Below are positions 40,675 through 48,602 of a DNA stretch of 64,000 nucleotides, in pieces (positions within the stretch are counted from its first letter, which is position 1; each line of letters starts with the position of its first letter). The notes below the pieces were generated by a model. That model saw nothing but the letters and a program-made list of their open reading frames with translations, made no database searches and was not told where the DNA came from. Origin of the DNA: UBA1189 sp045126595 (GTDB lineage: Bacteria; Bacteroidota; Bacteroidia; Bacteroidales; Bacteroidaceae); NCBI GenBank assembly GCA_045126595.1, contig JBGVOS010000095.1, forward strand, positions 1-64,000, in the 5' to 3' direction. Made by a program: the position numbers and the translations under genes.

Positions 40675-43200
40675 TCACATATCATACTCCAGTCCGTCGC
40701 CTCCCATACCATATTCGGGCTGCATGCCGCCACTCTCCATTTTGCGCGGTTTCTTGGCACGCATGTTACCGAAACTGTAGGTGAGCGTACCGCTAATCTG
40801 GCGCCCACCACGGAAGTTGCTGCTGTCCTGGTAGAAGTCCTCACCCCACTTCTCCGAGTGGAAACGACGCGAATTGAGCAGATCGCGACCATTGAGCGAG
40901 AAGCTCCACTTACCACCTGCAAACTGCTTGCGAATGCCGGCATCAAGACCGTAGTTGGGAGCGCGGTAGCCCTGTGCGATGACACTCTTGGCATTGTACA
41001 TGCCCGTCACCTGAAGCGACCATGCCTTGGGCAAACCCACCGTACCCATCATACGGAGACTCCACGAGAAATCCTCGCTGGCATCACCATGCAAGTTCTT
41101 ACCGTTGGGCAACAGGAAGTCAAAGGCCTCGAGCTTGTAATAGAACATGTTGAGCGTGGTAGTGAGGTCAAGCTTACCGAAGAGACGGTTCTTGCCCACA
41201 ATCTCCACACCCGAAGAGAGTGACTGTGCCACGTTGTCCGTAGTGCTGTACATGATACCATCCTTCATATAGGATATGCGCTGCATGATGTCGTCGGTAG
41301 TACGATAATAGGCCGACACCGAGAGCATGTGGTTCTCCCATGACTTGAGGTAGTTAAGTTCGAAGGCATTGGAGTACTCAGGCTTCAGCATAGGGTTACC
41401 ATACGAGATATTGGTAGAGTCGCTGATATTATGGAACGAGTTGAGCTGTCCGCCCCAAGGACGACGCACACGCATGGTATAGTTCACCTGAAGCTCATTA
41501 TCATTAGGCAACTGGTATGAGAGAAACACACTGGGAAAAAGCTTGAACACCGGTTTTAGCGGCTCAAAGTGGGATATCTCACTGCCTCCTACCATCTCCT
41601 TGGAGTACGAGTTGGTGCTCACCTTATAATACTCGCCTCGCATACCCACCTGATAGCCAAAGTTTTTCCACAGCTTGCCCGAATAGGTGGCATAGAGTGC
41701 GTGAAGGTCGCGATTATATACAAATCGATTATAGAGGCTGACAATCTCGTCCTGACGATTGGGGGCACCATAGGTCGTCGTGGGATTGTTTTCGCGCGAG
41801 AAGGTACCGCGATAGCCGGCTTGCAGCTTATGGTTCTCGTTGAAGGCGTTTTCATAGTCGAGCTGCACCTCATACTCCGTATTGTTAGCTGCACCTATCT
41901 GTTCTTGAAATGAACTGTACAAGGGCACATATTGTGAACTCTCCAATGGGACATCCACATAGGTCGTATCGTTATATATGCTACTGTTGTCGTTACCCCA
42001 GTGGTGGCGCGATGCCGTAAAGTCAATCCAGTGCGTGGTACTCCACTCGTGTTTGTAGCCGAGACTGAGATTATACATCAACATGACGCCTGTGCTTGTA
42101 GTATTTCGCTGACGAGTATAGTCTTGCAACTTTTCTCCACCAGCAATCCGTCCGCCCTCATAGCCAATGACATTGCTACGATGCGGATTGCCCATCATCC
42201 CCATGAGGTCCACCGAGATATGGTCCTTCTCGGTCACATGCCAGGTGAGTCCGGCACGGGTAAACATATTGCGTCCGTTCATGTTTCCCTGTCCCAGCTG
42301 GTCGAGGTAGGTGGTGTCGTTACCCAGATAATTCTCGCGGTAACTAGTGTTCTCATTATGGTGACGACGCTCGCGGTAACTGATGTTGGCGTAAGCATCG
42401 AGCTTACCACTGCTGTAGTTGATGTTGGCGCTCGCATTGTAGCCGCCAAAGTCGGTGTCATACATGCTCGCTCCAGCCTGGGCACTACCATAATAGCCCG
42501 CCTTGCGGTCGCGCTTGAGCACGATGTTGATGATGCCGACCGTGCCCTCGGGGCTATATTTTGCCGAAGGATTGGTGATGACCTCAATGCGCTCGATGCT
42601 CTCTGCCGGCATCTGCTCCAGGATGTCACCCTGATTGTCGGCCGTGAGGCCCTGTGCCTTACCGTTGATCCACACCGTCACGCTCTCTGAGCCACGCAAT
42701 GACACCGTGCCTTCGGTGTCGACCTCCACGGAGGGAATATTCTGCAAGATATCCGAGGCCGAACCACCCGTAGCAGCGATGGCCTGATCCACGTTGAACA
42801 CCTTCTTGTCGATTTCAAACTTCATTTGCGAACGAATACCGGTGACCTCCACCTCTTTCAGCATCTGGTTGTCCTCGCTGATGGCTATCTGCTTGAAGTG
42901 GGCATGGCGTGCTTCGGTCGAGAGGGTAAACTCGCGCGTGGCGCTCTGATAGCCTATGCACGACACCACGAGTACGTAGCTGCCATACTTCAGCTCATCG
43001 ATGCGAAAATTGCCCTTTTCATCGGTGATGACACCCCCGGCCATACTGCCCGAGGCCTTGCTGTTGACTACGATGTTGACAAACTCCACGGGCTCTCCCG
43101 TCTCCTTGTCCACAACCTTTCCTCTCACGCTACCCTGCGCCATCGCAGCGCTCAAGGGGAGCAACACTCCTGCCATGAGGAGCAACAAAAACTTCTTCAT
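40675..43200 (-). CDS. TonB-dependent-receptor-like outer membrane beta-barrel protein
   Basis: The 841-residue exported protein has a signal peptide ending near AAMAQ. A carboxypeptidase-like domain follows (VRGKVVDKETGEPVEFVNI, VLVVSCIGYQSATREF), then a plug (KKVFNVDQAIAATGGSASDILQNIP, RIEVITNPSAKYSPEG). A large barrel of the OMP_b-brl_3 type ends the fold. A short Gly/Met-rich tail (MESGGMQPEYGMGGDG) closes the protein. Such proteins lack a SusD partner; the cargo is unknown. It stands alone, with a TATCTTTG box upstream. Confidence 0.85.
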   Translation of the reverse strand: MKKFLLLLMAGVLLPLSAAMAQGSVRGKVVDKETGEPVEFVNIVVNSKASGSMAGGVITDEKGNFRIDELKYGSYVLVVSCIGYQSATREFTLSTEARHAHFKQIAISEDNQMLKEVEVTGIRSQMKFEIDKKVFNVDQAIAATGGSASDILQNIPSVEVDTEGTVSLRGSESVTVWINGKAQGLTADNQGDILEQMPAESIERIEVITNPSAKYSPEGTVGIINIVLKRDRKAGYYGSAQAGASMYDTDFGGYNASANINYSSGKLDAYANISYRERRHHNENTSYRENYLGNDTTYLDQLGQGNMNGRNMFTRAGLTWHVTEKDHISVDLMGMMGNPHRSNVIGYEGGRIAGGEKLQDYTRQRNTTSTGVMLMYNLSLGYKHEWSTTHWIDFTASRHHWGNDNSSIYNDTTYVDVPLESSQYVPLYSSFQEQIGAANNTEYEVQLDYENAFNENHKLQAGYRGTFSRENNPTTTYGAPNRQDEIVSLYNRFVYNRDLHALYATYSGKLWKNFGYQVGMRGEYYKVSTNSYSKEMVGGSEISHFEPLKPVFKLFPSVFLSYQLPNDNELQVNYTMRVRRPWGGQLNSFHNISDSTNISYGNPMLKPEYSNAFELNYLKSWENHMLSVSAYYRTTDDIMQRISYMKDGIMYSTTDNVAQSLSSGVEIVGKNRLFGKLDLTTTLNMFYYKLEAFDFLLPNGKNLHGDASEDFSWSLRMMGTVGLPKAWSLQVTGMYNAKSVIAQGYRAPNYGLDAGIRKQFAGGKWSFSLNGRDLLNSRRFHSEKWGEDFYQDSSNFRGGRQISGTLTYSFGNMRAKKPRKMESGGMQPEYGMGGDGLEYDM

Positions 43201-43271
43201 TATTCTGCGGTGATTTTCTTATCCAAACTATTTAGACCTCTCGTTAAACCAAAGGTTTAATTTTGAGGCTG

Positions 43272-43279
43272 CAAAGATA
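43272..43279 (-). promoter_or_regulatory. Promoter -7 box of the outer-membrane barrel gene
   Basis: TATCTTTG followed by C on the minus strand, 71 bases before the start codon at 43200. No clear -33 TTTG at the right distance. Confidence 0.5.
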
Positions 43280-43440
43280 ACCAAAAGTAAGCGAAATCCC
43301 AAGCTTCGCCATCCATTCTACTGTCCAATATTTTTTTTCGGGCAAAGAGAACAACTTTTGTCATCGCGATGAAAATCCATCGTCACCGCGGTGAGAAAAG
43401 TTATTGGGTTAATTGTTTTTGAATCGACAATAGGGCTGAT

Positions 43441-44979
43441 TCATGCTCCCCAGTTCTCGCGGTCAAGGCTGCGATAGCCGATGGCTTCGGCGATGTGGGT
43501 TGTCTGCACCGTGTCGCTACCATCGAGGTCGGCAATGGTGCGAGCCACCTTGAGGATGCGGTCGTAGGCACGGGCCGAAAGGTTGAGACGGTCCATAGCA
43601 CTCTGCAGCATGGCACGGCCACATTCGTCGAGTTGCACGTACTTCTGCAACAGGCGTGGGGTCATCTGGGCATTGCAGTGGATGCCGGACTCGTGGGCAA
43701 AGCGCTGTTCCTGTATCTGGCGGGCACGGATAACGCGTTCGCGGATGGCGGCACTGCTCTCCGAGGGAGTGGGCTTCACCAAGTCGTCAAAGGGGACGGG
43801 CACAATCTCTACTTGTATATCGATGCGGTCGAGCAGAGGGCCGCTAATCTTATTGAGATACTTCTGCACTTGGGATGGGCTGCACACGCAGGGCTTTGTC
43901 GGGTGATTGTAGTAGCCGCAAGGGCAGGGATTCATCGAGGCCACAAGCATGAAGTTGGCAGGGTAGTCGATGCTGTACTTGGCACGGGCAATGGTGATGT
44001 GTCGGTCTTCGAGCGGCTGGCGCAACATCTCGAGCACACTGCGGTTAAACTCGGGCAACTCATCGCAGAAGAGTACACCATTGTGAGCCAGGCTTATCTC
44101 ACCGGGCTGCGGATTGGTGCCGCCACCGACCAGTGCCACCGAAGAGATGGTGTGGTGAGGACTGCGGAAGGGGCGCACGGCCACAAGCGATGAGTCTTTG
44201 CCCAAACGGCCGGCCACGGAGTGTATCTTGGTGGTTTCAAGGCTCTCGTGGAGCGATAGAGGCGGCAGGATGGAGGGAAGGCGCTTGGCCATCATCGACT
44301 TTCCGGCACCGGGAGGGCCGATGAGGATAATGTTGTGGGAACCGGCGGCAGCCACCTCGAAGGCACGCTTCACATTCTCCTGTCCGCGAACATCGGAAAA
44401 GTCAAACTCGAAGTTGTCTTGATGGGCATAGAACTCTCCGCGGGTGTCTACGACCGTAGGAGTCAAGGTGTCTTCACCATTGAGGAAACGTATCACCTGC
44501 ACGATATTGTCCACGCCATAGACGTTGAGGTTATTGACCACGGCTGCCTCACGAGCATTCTGGGCAGGGAGGATGAGTCCTTCGTAGCCCAGCTCGCGTG
44601 CCTTGATGGCTATGGGCAGAGCGCCCTTGATGGGCATGAGGTTGCCGTCGAGTCCCAATTCGCCCATAATAAGGTAGCGGGAAAGCCTGTCGGAGACTAT
44701 CATGTCGCTTGCCGCCAAGATGCCGATGGCAATGGGCAGGTCGTAGGCCGAGCCCTCCTTGCGGATGTCGGCCGGAGCCATGTTGACCGTAATCTGCGAC
44801 GCAGGCACCTTGTGCCCGGTGTTGAGCAAGGCAGCACGGATGCGCTCGTGGCTCTCTTTGACGGCTGCGTCAGGGAGCCCTACGAGAAAGAACTTCACGC
44901 CACGCGAGGTGTTCACCTCAATGGTGACTACGGTAGCATCGACGCCCTGCACAGCAGCTCCGAAGACTTTGACAAGCAT
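43441..44979 (-). CDS. YifB/ComM-family Mg-chelatase-like AAA+ ATPase
   Basis: The 512-residue protein has an N-terminal Lon-protease-like ChlI domain (VKVFGAAVQGVDATVV, VNMAPADIRKEGSAYDLPIA), then an AAA+ core with Walker A LIGPPGAGKSMMAK and Walker B-type GVLFCDELPEF. A four-Cys stretch (NPCPCGYY, KPCVCSP) and a C-terminal domain follow. ComM in other bacteria is a branch-migration helicase aiding natural transformation; its role in Bacteroidales is not shown. It lies 9 bases after the processing protease gene, so co-transcribed. Confidence 0.92.
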   Translation of the reverse strand: MLVKVFGAAVQGVDATVVTIEVNTSRGVKFFLVGLPDAAVKESHERIRAALLNTGHKVPASQITVNMAPADIRKEGSAYDLPIAIGILAASDMIVSDRLSRYLIMGELGLDGNLMPIKGALPIAIKARELGYEGLILPAQNAREAAVVNNLNVYGVDNIVQVIRFLNGEDTLTPTVVDTRGEFYAHQDNFEFDFSDVRGQENVKRAFEVAAAGSHNIILIGPPGAGKSMMAKRLPSILPPLSLHESLETTKIHSVAGRLGKDSSLVAVRPFRSPHHTISSVALVGGGTNPQPGEISLAHNGVLFCDELPEFNRSVLEMLRQPLEDRHITIARAKYSIDYPANFMLVASMNPCPCGYYNHPTKPCVCSPSQVQKYLNKISGPLLDRIDIQVEIVPVPFDDLVKPTPSESSAAIRERVIRARQIQEQRFAHESGIHCNAQMTPRLLQKYVQLDECGRAMLQSAMDRLNLSARAYDRILKVARTIADLDGSDTVQTTHIAEAIGYRSLDRENWGA

Positions 44980-44987
44980 AATCTATA

Positions 44988-46691
44988 TTATTTCTTTTTC
45001 TTCTGACTTTCTTTATCCTTCTCTGTGGGCACAAGTATCTTCTTGTAGGCATTCTCATCCTTTAGCAGTGTACGGGCACGCAGGATGGTGCTGTCGCCCT
45101 TGATGCTCTGAATGATGCCGCCACGCTGATGATAGTAGCGAGTGACCAGCTCGTCGGCAAGGAGTTCGCAGATATCGTCCTTGAAGATGTCGAAGTCGCG
45201 GTCTATGTCGTGGCTGAGCCTTTTCTCCAAGGCGGCAAATTCGGCAGCCGCATCGGTGGTGTAACCCTCAAACTCAGCTACCTCCTTGAGTGCTGCCAAC
45301 GCCTTCTCGCTCTGGCGGTCGTAGGTAAAGTCCGATGCCTTCACCGCCTCCTTGAACGCAAGGAACAGGCTGTCGCTCACTTCAAACTCCTCAATAGGAG
45401 CGATAGCGGTATGGTGGCGTGTGTAGTCGGTGACAAAGTCGAGCAGCACATCGCTGTTGGCCAAGTAGAACAGCAGATTGGGCAGCCGCTTGGCGGTAAT
45501 CTCCACATCGGGGGTGATGCCCCCGCTTTCATGTACAGGACGTCCAGAGAGGGTGTAGAATGTAGTCTTCACGCTATCGGCCTTGCTGTCTTTCTTTTCT
45601 GATGAAGAGCGCTTCTTCGAGTAGTCAATCTTCTGCACACAGCGCCCCGAGGGAGTGTAGTACTTCGAAGTGGTAATCTTGAGCGAGGCATTGTAGGGCA
45701 GCTCACGTACCGACTGCACCAAGCCCTTGCCAAAGGTGCGACTGCCCATGATGACACCGCGGTCGAGGTCCTGTATGGCACCGGCTACAATCTCCGATGC
45801 CGATGCGCTCTGCCCATCGACAAGGATGACAAGCGGGACATCCATGTCAAGTGGTTCGCGACGGGTATTGAAGGTCTGCGAAGCCTGAGGTATCTTCCCC
45901 TTGGTAGAGACTACCGTGGTGCCCTTGGGGACAAAGAGCCCGGAGATGTCTACGGCTTCGGACAACGACCCTCCTCCATTGCCGCGCAGATCAAGGATAA
46001 AACTGCGGGCGCCGCGGTTCTTGAGGTCCACGAGTGCCAGTCGCACCTCACGAGCACAGTTCTCAGTGAAGCTGTTGAGGATAACATAGCCTACACTGTC
46101 GGCAAACAGGGTGTAATAAGGTACGGGAGGCATGGCGATATTGGCACGCGAAAGCTTCACCTCGATGATGCTGTCGGCCACACCTTGACGCTTGGCACGC
46201 ACGGTGAGCGTGGTGCCCGGCTCGCCACGCAAGCGTGAGCTCACTTCATCTACGAGCAGTCCCTTAAGATCTTCACCATCGATGGACAGCAGGATATCCC
46301 CCGCAAGCAAGCCGGCATCAAGGGCGGGCATGCCCTCATAGGGTTCTACGATGACCACGCGGTCATGCTTCTTGTGGTAACGGATAACGGCTCCCACACC
46401 GGCATACTTGCCCGTAATCATCATCTTCAGGTCATCGTCGTCCTCCTCGGGGTAGTATATGGTATAGGGGTCGAGGTCGGCAAGCATAGCGTGGATGCCG
46501 GTCTCTATAGCATTGGCCACATCAAGGGTATCAACGTACATCATATCAAGTTCGCGGAATACCGAGTGGAAAATATCAAGGTATTTTGAAGCGAGAAAAT
46601 TGCGGTCGTCTCCCTTGAAACTCACCAATGCAGTAGCCACAAGCGGTATGGCAAGCAGCCATACCACGGATTTACGGGAATGCTTCTTCAT
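44988..46691 (-). CDS. S41-family C-terminal processing protease
   Basis: The 567-residue serine protease has an N-terminal signal or anchor segment, then a PDZ domain (about residues 85-170, MPALDAGLLAGDILLSIDGEDL). The S41 catalytic core has the nucleophile Ser in GQSASASEIVAGA and the Lys base in RTFGKGLVQ. A C-terminal extension with charged coiled-coil-like sequence ends in KEKDKESQKKKK. CtpA/Prc enzymes trim or degrade periplasmic proteins. Its start overlaps the PfkB kinase stop by four bases (ATGA), so translation is coupled. Confidence 0.92.
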   Translation of the reverse strand: MKKHSRKSVVWLLAIPLVATALVSFKGDDRNFLASKYLDIFHSVFRELDMMYVDTLDVANAIETGIHAMLADLDPYTIYYPEEDDDDLKMMITGKYAGVGAVIRYHKKHDRVVIVEPYEGMPALDAGLLAGDILLSIDGEDLKGLLVDEVSSRLRGEPGTTLTVRAKRQGVADSIIEVKLSRANIAMPPVPYYTLFADSVGYVILNSFTENCAREVRLALVDLKNRGARSFILDLRGNGGGSLSEAVDISGLFVPKGTTVVSTKGKIPQASQTFNTRREPLDMDVPLVILVDGQSASASEIVAGAIQDLDRGVIMGSRTFGKGLVQSVRELPYNASLKITTSKYYTPSGRCVQKIDYSKKRSSSEKKDSKADSVKTTFYTLSGRPVHESGGITPDVEITAKRLPNLLFYLANSDVLLDFVTDYTRHHTAIAPIEEFEVSDSLFLAFKEAVKASDFTYDRQSEKALAALKEVAEFEGYTTDAAAEFAALEKRLSHDIDRDFDIFKDDICELLADELVTRYYHQRGGIIQSIKGDSTILRARTLLKDENAYKKILVPTEKDKESQKKKK

Positions 46692-47671
46692 TTTGCTATA
46701 CGAGATATTTCAGACTTAATATTATTCCAGGTCTCTTCGGTCAGTCGGGTTCCGACGGTCTGTATCACGTGACCCGAAAGAAGAGTACCAACCTCGGCAC
46801 ACTGGGTCAAGGTATAGCCGTTCATCAGGCCATACATGACACCGGCTGCATAGAAATCACCGGCAGCAGTAGTGTCGACTACCTTGCCGACCTCCATCGC
46901 AGGGGCAAAGGCCTTCTCCCCTCCACACATGACGGTAGAACCCGCAGCACCGAGTTTCACTACCGCCACCTCGCACAACGAATGCAGGTGCTCAAGAGCA
47001 GTGGCAGGGTCAGCGGCAGAAAAAGCACGCGCCTCCTCCTCATTGGCAAAGACGATATCCACATAATCGGTCACCAGACGGGTGAAGAACTCGTGGTCGG
47101 CAGCCACGATATTGTAGCTCGCCAAGTCGAGACACACCTTCAGGCCCATCTCCTTGGCCAACTCCACAGCACGCAGGATGAGCGCATGATTCTGTACCAG
47201 GTAGCCCTCTACATAGAGATAGTCATACCCCTCGAACATCGAAGCCGTGAGGTTCTCGGGCCCCATCATTGCCGCAGCCCCCAGATAGGTGGCAAAGGTG
47301 CGCTCCCCGTCAGGAGAGATAAAGGTGTAGGCCACTCCCGACTGGACAGGCAGAGTTGCCAGATAGGGGACGATGCCACATTGTTCGCAATTGTCGACAA
47401 AGAAATGGCCGGTAGCATCGTCGCCCACAGCGCCGATGAAGCCCGGTGTTGCACCCAAGTTAGCCAAAGCCAGCATGGTATTGCCAGCCGACCCTCCTGT
47501 GGCACGCTGCACCTCAAGCGAGGCAAAGCACTCCTGTATGTGCTGCTGCTCTTCATCGCCAATGAGGGTCATACCCCCCTTGGGCAGACCAAACTGACGG
47601 AGCAGCCCATCATCCGACAAAGTGACCAATGCATCGACCAATGCATTGCCAATTCCTATGATTTTCTTCAT
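46688..47671 (-). CDS. PfkB-family carbohydrate/adenosine kinase
   Basis: The 327-residue ribokinase-fold enzyme starts MKKIIGIGNALVDALV. Signature 1 is GGSAGNTMLALANLG. Signature 2 is VVDTTAAGDFYAAGVMYG, with Ala in place of the usual Gly in the DTxGAGD anion hole (DTTAAGD), and the catalytic Asp kept. Similar Bacteroidales proteins are annotated adenosine kinase; the substrate cannot be read with confidence. The frame extends to 47713, but 47671 gives the usual N-terminus. It heads a three-gene operon with the processing protease and yifB. Confidence 0.88.
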   Translation of the reverse strand: MKKIIGIGNALVDALVTLSDDGLLRQFGLPKGGMTLIGDEEQQHIQECFASLEVQRATGGSAGNTMLALANLGATPGFIGAVGDDATGHFFVDNCEQCGIVPYLATLPVQSGVAYTFISPDGERTFATYLGAAAMMGPENLTASMFEGYDYLYVEGYLVQNHALILRAVELAKEMGLKVCLDLASYNIVAADHEFFTRLVTDYVDIVFANEEEARAFSAADPATALEHLHSLCEVAVVKLGAAGSTVMCGGEKAFAPAMEVGKVVDTTAAGDFYAAGVMYGLMNGYTLTQCAEVGTLLSGHVIQTVGTRLTEETWNNIKSEISRIAK

Positions 47672-47710
47672 TTTTGTAGCGTTATTTCCTGTTTTTTGCA
47701 ATTTTTTCCA

Positions 47711-47718
47711 CAAAGTTA
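47711..47718 (-). promoter_or_regulatory. Candidate promoter of the PfkB-protease-yifB operon
   Basis: TAACTTTG on the minus strand, 40 bases before the kinase start. The -33 position does not match well. Confidence 0.45.
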
Positions 47719-47749
47719 TTGCTTATTTCAAAATATCCTATTACTTTTG
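47719..47749 (+). promoter_or_regulatory. Promoter of the tRNA-Asn pair
   Basis: A TTG (47719-47721) is followed by 20 bases and TACTTTTG (47742-47749). Transcription would start about 90 bases before the first tRNA. It overlaps the divergent kinase promoter. Confidence 0.6.
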
Positions 47750-47840
47750 CAGCGCAATTGAGAGAAAAACTACAATTTTCTTTCCGTTGCAAGCAAAAAA
47801 GTGAAATAAAACCGACAAAACTACTTTTTTGCACAAACAT

Positions 47841-47914
47841 TCTTCGTTAGCTCAGTCGGTTAGAGCATCTGACTGTTAATCAGAGGGTCCTTGGTTCAAG
47901 TCCAAGACGAAGAG
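47841..47914 (+). tRNA. tRNA-Asn (anticodon GTT), first copy
   Basis: The 74-base cloverleaf pairs acceptor TCTTCGT with ACGAAGA, has discriminator G, a D arm GCTCAGTCGGTTAGAGC, an anticodon stem TCTGA/TCAGA with loop CTGTTAA (anticodon GTT at the centre) and a T arm with GGTTCAAGTCC. CCA is not encoded. The first base of the anticodon is a G, a target for queuosine in bacteria. Confidence 0.97.
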
Positions 47915-47936
47915 CAAGATTTAAGGGTTAGAATAT

Positions 47937-48010
47937 TCTTCGTTAGCTCAGTCGGTTAGAGCATCTGACTGTTAATCAGAGGGTCCTTGGTTCAAGTCCA
48001 AGACGAAGAG
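47937..48010 (+). tRNA. tRNA-Asn (anticodon GTT), second copy
   Basis: Identical to the first copy in all 74 bases, 96 bases downstream, with a 22-base spacer. The pair is probably one transcript. Confidence 0.97.
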
Positions 48011-48078
48011 CAAAAGAGGTTCATCGCGAGATGAGCCTTTTTTGTTTCAATCTAACGGAACTATCTTTCACACAAATA

Positions 48079-48110
48079 TTTGCTCATCTCAAAAGATGTA
48101 AATACCTTTG
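48079..48110 (+). promoter_or_regulatory. Consensus promoter of the 48140-50684 gene pair
   Basis: TTTG (48079-48082), 20 bases, TACCTTTG (48103-48110), with the ATG at 48140. The two genes have only 4 bases between them. Confidence 0.85.
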
Positions 48111-48139
48111 TAAGACATATTCACTATCGACTAACAGCC

Positions 48140-48598
48140 ATGAAAGAAAAGATTATCGGCCTTATCGCATGCTTGTCTTTAAGCATAGGGACACTATCGG
48201 CAAAAAGTTTAGTACTGACTTTGGAGAACGGGACATTGGTATACTACCTTCTCGGTAAGGATGCCAACCCTATGATGCGATTCACAGACGGAAGGATCAC
48301 TGTCAACACCGACATCTATGAATTCAGTGGTATTAAAAACTTCTATATATCAACGGCTGATGACCCTAACGGCATCGAACATACTATAAAAAACACATTA
48401 GCTGAATACAGGAACAACATGGTAATCTTCAATACCGACAATATGCCTGTAATTAAAGTGTATTCGGGAAATGGTCATGAAGTGAATGTATCACACCGGC
48501 AGATTGGCGATAAGACAGCCATCGATTTGAGTACACTTCCTCAAGGAACCTACATTATAACAGCTGGAGAAACCTCGTTGAAGATCTTAAAGAAGTAA
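48140..48598 (+). CDS. Small exported protein with C-terminal T9SS-like sorting tail
   Basis: The 152-residue protein has a signal peptide (cleavage near GTLSAKS). Its middle has no enzyme motif (LVLTLENGTLVYYLLG, ITVNTDIYEFSGIKNFYIS). The end, about residues 105-152, has the look of a T9SS type A sorting domain: VIKVYSGNGHEV, then IDLSTLPQGTYIITAGE and final ILKK. I infer that it is secreted to the surface. The frame is open from 48080, but the ATG at 48140 follows the promoter and starts the signal peptide. It is the first gene of a pair with a metallopeptidase-like protein. Confidence 0.75.
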   Translation: MKEKIIGLIACLSLSIGTLSAKSLVLTLENGTLVYYLLGKDANPMMRFTDGRITVNTDIYEFSGIKNFYISTADDPNGIEHTIKNTLAEYRNNMVIFNTDNMPVIKVYSGNGHEVNVSHRQIGDKTAIDLSTLPQGTYIITAGETSLKILKK

Positions 48599-48602
48599 AG
48601 CC